64,000 nucleotides of DNA, taken from Bradyrhizobium erythrophlei. Its GTDB lineage: Bacteria; Pseudomonadota; Alphaproteobacteria; Rhizobiales; Xanthobacteraceae. This document shows positions 51,033 through 59,574 of this stretch, piece by piece. The DNA is taken from NCBI RefSeq assembly GCF_900142985.1, contig NZ_LT670849.1, positions 1,488,001-1,552,000 on the forward strand, in the 5' to 3' direction. A program made the position numbers and the translations under genes. Below the pieces are notes generated by a model that was not told where the DNA came from, made no database searches, and saw nothing but the letters and a program-made list of their open reading frames with translations. The first letter of the stretch is position 1; the number at the start of each line of letters is the position of its first letter.

Positions 51033-52133
51033 ATGTCCGAACAACCGTTTCTCACCCACCAGGTTCAGCTTTCGACTTCCGCCATTCTGGGCCGCTTCGC
51101 CCTGATCGGCGGTGTCGTGTTCGTTGCCGCGCTCGCGTTCGCCTACGCAGGCGGCTGGCTCAGCCCGGGACGCCTGACACCGGCGAGGATGGTCGCGGCG
51201 CTGAGTGCGCGCGGCGGAAATCCGCTCGGCCATCGGCGCAACCATTCCAAGGGCGTGTGCTTTACCGGCGTCCTTGACGCAAACGGCGCGGCTTCCCGTT
51301 TCTCCGCAGCGCCGATGCTGGCCGCGGGCCGCTATGCCGTCGTCGGTCGCTTCGCGATCGCGGTGGGCGATCCGGATGCTCGCGATGCGACGGGCCGCGT
51401 CAAAAGCATGGCGATCCGTATCACTTCCCCCAACGGCCAGGAGTGGCGCAGCGGGATGAACAATTCGCCGGTGTTCGTGGTCTCGAACCCGCGCGACTTC
51501 TACGAACTGACGACGGCCCAAAAAGTCGACCCGGCATCCGGCAAGCCCGACCCTGCGGCCGTCAAACATTTCTTCGCAACCCATCCTCAATCGGCTCCGT
51601 TTGCGGAGTGGGCGCAGGGCGCGCCCTGGACGGTGAGCTTCGCCGATCAGACCTATAACAGCCTCAATGCCTTCCGCTTCATCGACGCCACCGGCAACAG
51701 CCACCTTGTGCGCTGGTCGATGAAACCAACCATTCCGCCCACATCCGTTTCGCACGACGCGCTGGCGAAGCTGGAACCGAACTTCCTTGAGTCGGACCTC
51801 AACGGCCGTCTCGCGCAAGGCCCCCTGACGTGGCACCTCGTCGTGACCCTCGCCGCGCCCGGAGATCCCTCGAACGATGCGACGAAAGCCTGGCCCTCAG
51901 ACCGGCAGGAAATCGATGCGGGGACCCTGATCGTGCAGAAGGCCGAGGCGGAGGCTGATGGGCCTTGCCGCGACATCAACTACGATCCGACCATTTTGCC
52001 GCAGGGCATTGCGGTTTCCGATGATCCGCTTCTCGCAGCGCGATCGGCGGCCTATGCCAGATCGTTCGACCTGCGAACCGGGGAGTCCGCCGACTATCCG
52101 CGCGGTGCGTCAGCCGCGGGAGATCGCCGATGA
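51033..52133 (+). CDS. Catalase-related peroxidase, membrane-anchored
   Basis: A 366-aa protein of the small periplasmic catalase-related group (SrpA-like). An N-terminal membrane segment (about 20-42) anchors it. Distal His is in RRNHSKGVCFTG, and the catalase signature area includes NGQEWRSGMNNSPVF and SFADQTYNSLNAFRFID. It may reduce H2O2 or organic peroxide with electrons from the downstream cytochrome b561. The stop overlaps the cytochrome start (ATGA). The best start is at 51033, without a strong ribosome site. Confidence 0.85.
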   Translation: MSEQPFLTHQVQLSTSAILGRFALIGGVVFVAALAFAYAGGWLSPGRLTPARMVAALSARGGNPLGHRRNHSKGVCFTGVLDANGAASRFSAAPMLAAGRYAVVGRFAIAVGDPDARDATGRVKSMAIRITSPNGQEWRSGMNNSPVFVVSNPRDFYELTTAQKVDPASGKPDPAAVKHFFATHPQSAPFAEWAQGAPWTVSFADQTYNSLNAFRFIDATGNSHLVRWSMKPTIPPTSVSHDALAKLEPNFLESDLNGRLAQGPLTWHLVVTLAAPGDPSNDATKAWPSDRQEIDAGTLIVQKAEAEADGPCRDINYDPTILPQGIAVSDDPLLAARSAAYARSFDLRTGESADYPRGASAAGDRR

Positions 52134-52675
52134 CGGCTCACCCGCATTCATTCTCGTTTCTGCAACGGACGCTGCACTGGCTGATGGCAATCCTGGTGCT
52201 CGCAATGCTTTTCATCGGCGTGACGATGGTCTCCACGCTCAGGCCGCGCTTCCTCACTCTGCTCGCGATCCACAAGCCGCTCGGCATCGCCATTCTCGTG
52301 CTGGCGCTCCTGCGGCTTGGCGTGCGCCTGAGGCGCGGGGCCCCGCCATTGCCGGCCGAACTGCCATCCACCCAGATCGTCGCAGCCAAACTCTCGCACC
52401 TCGTGCTTTACGCACTGCTCGTCGCGATGCCATTGATCGGCTGGGCCATGCTTTCGGCGGGCGGATATCCGATCGTCATGTTCGGCTCTTTCCATCTGCC
52501 GGCAATCCTGCCCCAGAACGATCACCTCTACGCGCTGTTGCGGACGGCGCACACACTGTTCGCCTACGCGTTCTTTGCAACCATCCTGCTGCATGTCGCA
52601 GCCGCGCTGTTTCATGCCTGGATTCGCCGGGACGGCGTGTTTCGAACCATGACGGGGCGAGGCATTCGAGGCTGA
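52130..52675 (+). CDS. Cytochrome b561
   Basis: A 181-aa dihaem membrane cytochrome of the b561 family, four helices with haem-ligand His residues in RTLHWLMAI, IHKPLGIAI, LSHLVLYALL and LHVAAALFHAW. It takes electrons from the quinol pool to periplasmic partners. It overlaps the catalase-related gene (ATGA) and precedes a Tat-exported DsrE-like gene. I infer that it feeds the peroxidase. Confidence 0.88.
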   Translation: MTAHPHSFSFLQRTLHWLMAILVLAMLFIGVTMVSTLRPRFLTLLAIHKPLGIAILVLALLRLGVRLRRGAPPLPAELPSTQIVAAKLSHLVLYALLVAMPLIGWAMLSAGGYPIVMFGSFHLPAILPQNDHLYALLRTAHTLFAYAFFATILLHVAAALFHAWIRRDGVFRTMTGRGIRG

Positions 52676-52710
52676 CGCCTGAAACGGACCCTGCGACGAA
52701 GGAGAAAAAA

Positions 52711-53493
52711 ATGGCCATCTGTAGTTCGCGGCGATCCGCACTCTTCGGTTTCGGATCACTGGTCGTCGGCGCGAGCGCTTACGCCGCGGACCGCGCGCAC
52801 GCCGCAACGGACCATACCGTGACCGCGCCCGGTGCGCGGAAGCTTGCCGAGCTGGTGGAGCAGTTGCGCCGCTCGCCCCGCCGCCGCGACTTCAAGACCG
52901 TCCCGATGATTGTCCATGAGCCGGATTTCTGGGACGACGAAGCGCTCAGGCACGTCATCGCCTATCAGGGCAACCGCAAGCAGGTATGGGATAATACGCA
53001 AATCGCCGGCCCCTGGCTCAACCTGATGCGCAACGCGCTGAATGCGCAGATTTTCGCATTCGACCACGCGGATTATCTCGCGGTCTCTGCTACGCATGGC
53101 ACAGCTCATCTCGCGCTGTTCGATCAATCAACCTGGGACAAGTATGAGCTTGCGGCATTTTCCGACATCAAGTTCAGGACCAACACGCTGATCGCGCCCA
53201 ACACCGCACCTGACGGCTTTTCGGAATTTGAGAATCCTGCGAGCATTTTCGGAAAAAGCGGCAACACCATCACCGCGCTGCAAGAGCGCGGCGTCGTTTT
53301 CCTGGCCTGCCATAACGCGATCTGGGAAATTGCCGCGAGACTCATCGACTCCAGCCGGAACCCGGATCAGAAATCGCACGAGGCGCTGGCCGCCGAACTG
53401 ACCAACCACCTTGTCGAAGGCGTGGTGCTCACGCCCGGGATCACGGCGACGATCCTTGAGTTGCAGCAGGCCGGTTTTCACTACGCGGCGTAG
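52711..53493 (+). CDS. Tat-exported DsrE-like protein
   Basis: A 260-aa protein with Tat-type signal (SSRRSALFGFGSL, residues 5-17, cleavage near AHAA) and a DsrE/F-like domain (HGTAHLALFDQSTWDKYELA, GVVFLACHNAIWEIAARL). GGAG lies 6 nt upstream of ATG 52711; the longer upstream frame is not supported. It is the third gene after the catalase-related and b561 genes. DsrE-type proteins carry sulfur on Cys; one Cys in LACHN could do so. It may bind or transfer sulfur in the periplasm. The function is unknown. Confidence 0.75.
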   Translation: MAICSSRRSALFGFGSLVVGASAYAADRAHAATDHTVTAPGARKLAELVEQLRRSPRRRDFKTVPMIVHEPDFWDDEALRHVIAYQGNRKQVWDNTQIAGPWLNLMRNALNAQIFAFDHADYLAVSATHGTAHLALFDQSTWDKYELAAFSDIKFRTNTLIAPNTAPDGFSEFENPASIFGKSGNTITALQERGVVFLACHNAIWEIAARLIDSSRNPDQKSHEALAAELTNHLVEGVVLTPGITATILELQQAGFHYAA

Positions 53494-53679
53494 CAGCCTG
53501 CCGCAGACGTCTAGTCCGGATATTGATAGAGCGGCCTGAAGCAAATCAGCTGCCGAAGCGATTCTTCATAGTCTAAGGAGCAGGGTTAAACTTATGCACC
53601 TCGGCCGTGCCCGAGAGGGCAAATGCTATTGCCAGCGCGATTATCGAAGTTTTCGTGGCACTGCGGTCCGTCTGTGATC

Positions 53680-53853
53680 TCAGTGCCCGGATCTGAAATA
53701 GCCTCGTATCGTCGCCAGACTATGGCGATTGATCCGCTGTTTCAGACTGGCCGAGGGTTTGAACACCACAATCCGGGTAGCCGGCACTTCGGTGCCGGTC
53801 TTCGGGTTACGGGGGCTGAGACGCTGACCTTTCTTAAGATCATCTTTCGTCAT
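53680..53853 (-). pseudogene. Short HU/IHF-like fragment
   Basis: A 57-aa frame read directly from the minus strand. The segment LSPRNPKTGTEVPATRIVVF then KPSASLKQRI matches the beta-arm and C-terminal part of HU/IHF-type DNA-binding proteins. The start MTKDDLKKG resembles the HU N-terminus, but the middle (helices of about 40 residues) is missing, and the C-terminus RHSLATIRGYFRSGH is not HU-like. It looks like an internally deleted remnant rather than a working protein. Confidence 0.5.
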
Positions 53854-54180
53854 GGGTCATTTTTCCTTTGCTCCCCGACCAACGGGAAATGCGCATCACA
53901 GCACAGGAATGCGATACCTGTTCACGCATCCGTTTATAGAAGTGAAACAGAAGGAACCCCGATCTGCCTGAAAGTCGCCCTCCAAGTTGCAGTCAGACGG
54001 CGCCGCGCGGTTAGCTCCACTTGAAAACGCTGTGGCCGCCGCCGAGCAGATGCGTGGGGCCACTGGGCCGCCTACCACGAGCCCATGACCTCAGCAGGCG
54101 CTGGCGGTAGGTGAAACCGCCGATATGGCAACACTGTCGTCGACCTCGCGCAACGCATTGCGTCTTTGCCAGTGCGCTCG
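53854..54180. other. Intergenic region
   Basis: About 330 bases between the HU-like fragment and the 54181 gene. I see no gene, RNA or clear motif in it. Confidence 0.4.
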
Positions 54181-54429
54181 TCAACCGCCATGTGGGTTTA
54201 TGTCGTAATAAGGAATCGGCTGTTCGTCTCGGTACACGTTTGGGTCGCTGCTCCTGATGTCCCCGCCCATGTCCATTGGATTGCCAACCGTGCTCCATAT
54301 CTGCTGATGTACTGCAACGTTATCCTTCACTCTCGGGTGGTGTGGTTTGGCCGCAGCTGCTTGCGCGGTCACGGCAACAACTATCGGGACAACAAGCGTC
54401 GCAAGAGTTTTGAGAATTCCTTTTGGCAT
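54181..54429 (-). CDS. Small secreted protein, AxA-xxH family
   Basis: An 82-aa protein with signal peptide (MPKGILKTLATLVVPIVVAV then TAQAAAA) and mature start KPHHPRVKDNVAVHQQIW. The C-terminal part is rich in Asp, Gly, Pro and Tyr. The ATG at 54429 has GGAG 6 nt upstream. It is the closest relative in this window of the 54896 protein, sharing TAQAA before cleavage and the basic/His start. Unlike its relatives, it has no recognisable dyad promoter upstream. Function unknown. Confidence 0.68.
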   Translation of the reverse strand: MPKGILKTLATLVVPIVVAVTAQAAAAKPHHPRVKDNVAVHQQIWSTVGNPMDMGGDIRSSDPNVYRDEQPIPYYDINPHGG

Positions 54430-54756
54430 TTTAATCTCCGCTGTCGGACTATTCGGGACAAGTTCGTCTCGGTCTGAAATGGCAACGGAGGTTGCTCTCG
54501 ATAATTACCCAAAGGGGTGTGGGCTTAGGGCCATGGTATGATCGCTTCACTCTTTGGTATGTAGAGGCTTTGAATAGGCGGCTGCGAACACGCAAACGAC
54601 TAATAGCGAAAGCGCGCATCTTCTCGGTTTCAACCGGCTTTTAGCCGGCTGCGCCGGCAAGTCCTGCAATAGCGGACAAACATCGGGAACGGTGCCAGCG
54701 CGACGCAAATCATCGGCGATATCTTCCGCTCAATCGTACACGACCGCTTGAAGCAT
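54430..54756. other. Intergenic region with a GC-rich inverted repeat
   Basis: Most of the 466-base gap between the divergent small-protein genes. No gene seen. A GCCGGC-rich hairpin area (CCGGCTTTTAGCCGG and GCCGGCTGCGCCGGC) is near 54635-54660. The dyad promoter site A begins right after it. Confidence 0.5.
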
Positions 54757-54799
54757 CTAACAAGCAATTTAGTCGTCGTGACGAAATGCGTTCATATGT
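54757..54799 (+). promoter_or_regulatory. Dyad/-10 promoter for small secreted protein (site A)
   Basis: CTAAC-N6-TTTAG dyad (54757-54772), AATTTA core at 54766-54771, then ATATGT (54794-54799) exactly 22 nt later. About 95 nt upstream of ATG 54896. Confidence 0.6.
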
Positions 54800-54895
54800 C
54801 TGCTGCACGGAACATCAACATCTCAGCAGATCACGCGGGCCACGCTTGCAACGATGGCTGATCAACTTCCCCTTCGTCCGACAATGGAGATGACC

Positions 54896-55114
54896 ATGCA
54901 GAAGAAACTCCTCACCGTTCTTTTCATTCCTCTAGTGGCCGCATTAACGGCGCAAGCGGCCGTCGCTTCCGAACACCGCCACGTGCGAGCGAACGACCGC
55001 GCCGTATTGAGCGAGCAGGTCCGCAACAGCAACGCTTATGCTGCACCCGGTGATTTCGGCGGCCGGCGCGATTATGACGAGGGCGCGATGACCTCCGGGA
55101 TCGCCGGCCATTGA
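54896..55114 (+). CDS. Small secreted protein, AxA-xxH family
   Basis: A 72-aa protein with signal peptide (MQKKLLTVLFIPLVAALTAQ then AAVA) and mature start SEHRHVRANDRAVLSEQV; the C-terminal part is Gly/Asp/Arg-rich. The ATG at 54896 has GGAG 6 nt upstream in the leader ATGGAGATGACC, nearly the same as before the 45285 gene. It has promoter site A and is followed by a perfect 16-bp stem-loop. Function unknown. Confidence 0.7.
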   Translation: MQKKLLTVLFIPLVAALTAQAAVASEHRHVRANDRAVLSEQVRNSNAYAAPGDFGGRRDYDEGAMTSGIAGH

Positions 55115-55119
55115 TATAT

Positions 55120-55155
55120 GGAGAAGGACACCGGCAAACGCCGGTGTCCTTCTCC
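55120..55155. terminator. Perfect 16-bp stem-loop downstream of small secreted protein
   Basis: GGAGAAGGACACCGGC (55120-55135), loop AAAC, exact complement (55140-55155), 5 nt after the stop of the 54896 gene. There is no T-run, but the stem is strong, so it probably ends or protects the transcript. Confidence 0.7.
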
Positions 55156-55232
55156 AGCTAATGCCTTAACCGTCGGCATGCTTTCGGCTTGCGCTGGCAT
55201 TCGGCTGCCCAGAATACATCAGGGGTTAAACT

Positions 55233-55511
55233 GTGCGCGCCAAGAAACGGTCTGCATTGACCAAGCCTTCGTTTCTGCTGGAAATCGCCAGTCACACCGC
55301 GATGGGAGTCGCCATCGGTCTCGCCTTTGCGCTCCTTGCAATCCACATGAGACCATTGGGCATCGCAGCGCTGATCCGTTACAGCCACGCTCCGCGTGAC
55401 ACAATGCTGATGTTCGTCGGCACGTGCGCGATAGCCTTTGGTATCGGAGCAACCCTGACAGGGTTGGTAATCAGCTTGACTGAAAATTCCGAAAACAGCG
55501 ACGCTAAATGA
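55233..55511 (+). CDS. Small membrane protein, function unknown
   Basis: A 92-aa protein with two predicted membrane helices (about 22-42 and 57-82): GVAIGLAFALLAIHM and LMFVGTCAIAFGIGATLTGL. The GTG start at 55233 has AGGGG 7 nt upstream. The basic N-terminus suggests the cytoplasmic side. I do not recognise the family; similar small proteins occur in rhizobia. No operon partner. Confidence 0.6.
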   Translation: MRAKKRSALTKPSFLLEIASHTAMGVAIGLAFALLAIHMRPLGIAALIRYSHAPRDTMLMFVGTCAIAFGIGATLTGLVISLTENSENSDAK

Positions 55512-55676
55512 CCACCCCGAGATGCTGTTTCGAGGTTGCCAAGCTGTGCCGGCGGCACACCAACGCCGTGCTTCGCTGGCCAGACCTCTTAGCGCTCTTC
55601 ATGCGGCGAGCTACCGAGGCACGAAACAGCCAACCAATGCATTGCCGCACACAAGTGACGAGCGTCACCAACATTT

Positions 55677-55946
55677 TCAAAGGTCCGTCCGGGTAGTTGC
55701 TCCAGACAGCGTGGATCCGAACGCCACCTGAGATTCCGGCCGACCTGCATCCGGCTCTGTCCACGTTTCGATTGCGCCTGCCTTGGACACCGCCGCGGCC
55801 GTAATCATGCTGGCGCTACCGCTGCCCTGCGAATTATTTCCGGTACCGAAATCGTCGACGAGGATGCCAGCTTGACCCACAAGCGCGACAAATACGGCCG
55901 CAATTGCAAGTATCAATTTGTGCCGATCGTTCCTTTGAATGTCCAT
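55677..55946 (-). CDS. Possible small secreted protein
   Basis: An 89-aa frame with N-terminal hydrophobic segment HKLILAIAAVFVALVGQAG, resembling an uncleaved or cleaved signal, then a Gly/Ser/Thr-rich part (GTGNNSQGSGSASM). The ribosome site is weak (AGG 3-4 nt upstream). It is supported only by composition and the signal-like segment; it could be spurious. Confidence 0.4.
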   Translation of the reverse strand: MDIQRNDRHKLILAIAAVFVALVGQAGILVDDFGTGNNSQGSGSASMITAAAVSKAGAIETWTEPDAGRPESQVAFGSTLSGATTRTDL

Positions 55947-56468
55947 CTACCTGTCTCGCCAATCCTGGATGATACCGCCAACAACAACAACAACAACAAC
56001 AACGTAGGCATCGCTACATCAGCGATCCAATTTATTGTTTTTGCCGTTTCCATCGAAAAAATCGATCAAAGCCGGATGGCCGCAATGGACCCGTCAAGAA
56101 CCCGTTGCGTTCCTCAATATGAGCTGGCGCAGGATCAGGTTGACGACCGCGGGCGCGGCGCGCTGGCAATGATCGACAAACTCACAGGATTCAATAATGG
56201 CTCATTGTGCGAGTTGAGTCCGTCAAGTCGCGATCATCCGTTGATGCACAGCCCGCGGCGAGCAATTCGAGCGGAACAGCGCTGCCTGATAGAGGCGGGA
56301 TCTTACAATGTCATAGAACGTCGCGGAAAAGGCGGCATGGCGCGCCACTCAGAATAAAACTGCGAACTCTTTGATTGAGATTGCGATATGATTTTCGCAA
56401 TCGTGGTGCCGCGTCCCTGTTCGCAATTTTCCGCGTCGGAGGCAGCGCCAGATTGCAGATGCCCGGCT
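55947..56468. other. Intergenic region with AAC microsatellite
   Basis: A 522-base stretch without a supportable gene. A plus-strand frame runs through it but has no start site support or recognisable domain. It contains the (AAC)8 repeat at 55980-56003. Confidence 0.5.
55980..56003 (+). repeat. (AAC)8 trinucleotide repeat
   Basis: Eight perfect AAC units, about 35 nt upstream of the possible gene starting at 55946. Trinucleotide changes would not shift a reading frame. Confidence 0.95.
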
Positions 56469-59249
56469 CTAGTGGCCGGCGGATGGCCTGTTCATCTTTT
56501 CCAGGATCTCACGCATCGCATCGAACTGCGTGCCGAAACCCTTCCAGTCCCCGGCCTTCAATCGCTCCACAGCTTGATTGTAGCGATCGAGCGCTTGCTG
56601 TGCCGGACTCACCCGGCCCGCAGGGAACATGTCTTCCGTTGCGTTTGAAAACGCAGGCACCGCACCGGGCTCTGCGAACAACGCGGCCAAAGCATCCGCG
56701 AGCGTCTCCTTCATCACCACATGTTCACCGTAGGCTGCGATCACGCGTTTCAACTCCGGCAGGTGTCCATGCTCCGCTCGCAAATAGAGTGGCGATACAT
56801 AAAGGATCGAGTTCTCGATCGGGATCACAAGCAGGTTCGCACCACGGATCACCCGAGAGCCCATCTGATTCCACAACGTCAGTTGCTGCGAGATCTCGGT
56901 ATTCTGATTGATCCGCGCCTCGATCTGGAACGGCCCATAGACGAGCTTGTCCTTGGGGAACTCGTAGACGATCAGTTTGCCGTAGTCGGGCGCGTCACAG
57001 CGCGCGGCGAGCCATGCGATCATGTTGTCGCGGCGGCTCGGCACCATGGGAAGCATCAGGAAGAACTCGGCCTGCGGCTCGCCGGGCAGCCGCATGATGA
57101 TGTAATAAGGGGTCATCACTGAAGTGCCGTCGCCGCCCGGCTGTCGCGGAAACTGCCAGAAGTCCTCGCGGTTATAGAAGATTTCGGCCTGCTCCATGTG
57201 GTAGGTTTGATAGAGCCGCGCCTGAATCAGGAACAGATCCTCCGGATAGCGAATGTGCTTCTGCAAATCCGCCGGCATGACCGTGAACGGCTTGAACAGG
57301 CTGGGAAAGATAAGCTGGTACGTTGCTGCAATGGGGTCGCGTGGGTCGATCAGATAGAAATCTACCGTCCCGTTATAGGCATCGACAACAATTTTCACCG
57401 AATTGCGAATGTAGTTGAGAGCGAGCTCTGTCACGGGCTGCGCCGAGGGGAAATAAGAGCTCGTGGTGTAGGCATCCTGCATCCAGAACATCCGCCCGTT
57501 GCTGATGACCAGATAGGGATCATGATCGAGCCTGAGGAACGGAGCGATCGTGCGCACCCGTTCCGTGATATTGCGCCGGATCATGATCCGGCTGTCGTCC
57601 GTGATGTAGCTTGAGAGAACCAGGTTCGGGTCATTGAAGTAGTAGGCGAACAGCGTTCTCCATCCCACTGCTCCGATCGGCACGCCGCCACTGCCGTCAT
57701 AGGCCGCATAGACGTTGTCTTTGCCCTTCGGATAATCGAACTCCGGCGTGCTGGCCTTGACGATGACGTAGTCGTCGCTCTCTTCGCCGAAGTAGATGCG
57801 CGGTTCGTCGATCCTGGGGCCGCCATCCGCAACGGGCGGGATGTCCCGCAAATAGAAGAACGGCAGTCCTTCCGTGCTCTTGCGCGTGACCGGGCTCATC
57901 ACCGCGCCGTTGCCGTGCGTAAACAGCAAATGTCGGTTGACCCAGGTCTGGGCGTTCGCCGGCAGCAGGGAGGCCCGCAGTTCGCGGGCCGAGAGCATCA
58001 CGCTCTGATAGAAGCCGTCGAGCCAATAGCGATCGACGTCAAGATCGTGGAATTTGTAATAGGTGCGGATCTCCTGCAGCTGCGCGTAGGTATCCGACAG
58101 CGGCAGCCAGTCCCATAGCCGGATATTGTCGATGGTCGCCCTGTTTGCTTCCAGCGTTTTGAAAGTCAGCCTTTGTTCGGCGGCAAACGGCTTGGCCGTG
58201 ATCCGGTCGAGATTGTAGGCCTGCCTGGTGAGGGCAATGTTGCGTTCGATGTATGGCTTCTCCAGTTGCAACTCCGTCGGCTTAACGACGAAGTGCTGGA
58301 ACAGCGAAGGGAGGAGGCTCAACAGCACGACAGAGCCGGCGCCGACGAGGATGAACCCGGCGGCCAGAAGCCGCCAGGAGCGCGCCCGCAAATTGGCCCA
58401 TGCGATGAAGGCGGCGATGATCGAGAGCCCGATCATCAGCCACAGAGCCGGTAGTCCCAGATATAGGTCGGTGTAGCTTGCCCCGACCACGACACCGTTG
58501 TCGCCGTAGAGCAGTAGATAGCGGTCGAGGCCATAGGACCAGGCCTTCGCTGCGAACAGAAGGCCAACCAGCGCCGAGCCATGCGCTATCACCGTCGGCG
58601 AGATTGATCGGTTGTGACCATCGTACTCGATATCGCCACGCGCCCAGTAGATCGCGCCGGCAAACAGCGCGCTCAGGACGATTGCGAGCAGCATCCAGTT
58701 CTTGATCGCGATATAGGCAGGTAGCGAAAAGAGATAGAAACCGATGTCCTTGTTGTAGAGCGGATCCTCCGCGCCATAGGGCACCTGGTAGAGAAACCGC
58801 AGCAAGACACCCCAATTGCCGGCCTCGCCTGCGGCAACCAGCACGCCGAGTAAGCCTGCACCGAGCGCGATAAACCGGGGCCGGGTCAGTCGATCGCGCA
58901 GTATTGCGAACGGATCGGGCGGCGGCGTAATACCGGCCACCATCCACGGGCCGGCGAGGATCTGCAGCGGCGGCTGCATGGCAAACCGCGCGGCCAACAC
59001 TCCGTTCAGCCAGAGGACGACGGTGGTCGCGGCCAAGACAACGAAAAAGACGATCCCCTTGGCGCCGATCGCCGTCAAGAAAACCTGCAGGTAGCCGATC
59101 GAAGAAAACCACAGCCAATCGACGAGGAAGTCGCTCGCGAGCGAGAGCAGGAACAGGCAAATCCCAACAAAGACGGCCGCAACAATGAACCGGGCCAGGG
59201 CACTTTGCCTTGGTACCTTCCGTTCGGGTCCGGTAATCCCGATCGTCAT
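56469..59249 (-). CDS. UPF0182 (COG1615) membrane protein
   Basis: A 926-aa membrane protein of the UPF0182/COG1615 family. About seven helices in the first 300 residues (for example FIVAAVFVGICLFLLSLAS and GAKGIVFFVVLAATTVVLW) are followed by a large exported domain with HFVVKPTELQLEKPYIERN, RIDEPRIYFGE and QMGSRVIRGANLLVIPIENS. The ATG at 59249 starts the typical sequence; the longer frame from 59381 is not supported. Function unknown, widely conserved. A C-terminal tail (YNQAVERLKAGDWKGFG) suggests an assembled large complex. It stands alone, without an operon partner. Confidence 0.9.
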   Translation of the reverse strand: MTIGITGPERKVPRQSALARFIVAAVFVGICLFLLSLASDFLVDWLWFSSIGYLQVFLTAIGAKGIVFFVVLAATTVVLWLNGVLAARFAMQPPLQILAGPWMVAGITPPPDPFAILRDRLTRPRFIALGAGLLGVLVAAGEAGNWGVLLRFLYQVPYGAEDPLYNKDIGFYLFSLPAYIAIKNWMLLAIVLSALFAGAIYWARGDIEYDGHNRSISPTVIAHGSALVGLLFAAKAWSYGLDRYLLLYGDNGVVVGASYTDLYLGLPALWLMIGLSIIAAFIAWANLRARSWRLLAAGFILVGAGSVVLLSLLPSLFQHFVVKPTELQLEKPYIERNIALTRQAYNLDRITAKPFAAEQRLTFKTLEANRATIDNIRLWDWLPLSDTYAQLQEIRTYYKFHDLDVDRYWLDGFYQSVMLSARELRASLLPANAQTWVNRHLLFTHGNGAVMSPVTRKSTEGLPFFYLRDIPPVADGGPRIDEPRIYFGEESDDYVIVKASTPEFDYPKGKDNVYAAYDGSGGVPIGAVGWRTLFAYYFNDPNLVLSSYITDDSRIMIRRNITERVRTIAPFLRLDHDPYLVISNGRMFWMQDAYTTSSYFPSAQPVTELALNYIRNSVKIVVDAYNGTVDFYLIDPRDPIAATYQLIFPSLFKPFTVMPADLQKHIRYPEDLFLIQARLYQTYHMEQAEIFYNREDFWQFPRQPGGDGTSVMTPYYIIMRLPGEPQAEFFLMLPMVPSRRDNMIAWLAARCDAPDYGKLIVYEFPKDKLVYGPFQIEARINQNTEISQQLTLWNQMGSRVIRGANLLVIPIENSILYVSPLYLRAEHGHLPELKRVIAAYGEHVVMKETLADALAALFAEPGAVPAFSNATEDMFPAGRVSPAQQALDRYNQAVERLKAGDWKGFGTQFDAMREILEKMNRPSAGH

Positions 59250-59574
59250 GGCTTGATCATAGCGGAAATGAAGGACGCCTGCCGCTTGATTCGTAGCCGG
59301 GATTACTCCGCAAAGACGGGTGATGCGTGCTCGAAGCTTCGTCGCCGGGACCACGCTCGCGAACCGCGCGGCATCGTACAATGTCGTGGAACAGCGCGCA
59401 GTTGGCGCTCCCTAGGGGCGCACCCGAACTAACTGAAACCAACGACTTACCCCGAAATTTGGGAAAATCGTCCGGCATTGCTTTGCAAGGCGTTTCAGCT
59501 CCGGTTCCCAAACTAATCGTTCAGCTCGCCCATGCTGGCTCACCCAAAAATGTAGCCGCGCAGCAGGCGCCGGC
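59250..59574. other. Intergenic region
   Basis: About 325 bases between the UPF0182 gene and the start of the phage-like segment. Frames here lack ribosome sites and known domains. I see no gene. Confidence 0.4.

Noticed and set aside
35604..54739. 13-base identity CGCTCAATCGTAC at 35604 and 54727
   Set aside because: A match of this length is expected many times by chance in 64 kb; no shared flanks.
54757..54772. CtrA site (TTAA-N7-TTAA) as explanation for the dyad motif
   Set aside because: Spacing and half-sites differ in all copies; TTAA is not conserved in both halves.
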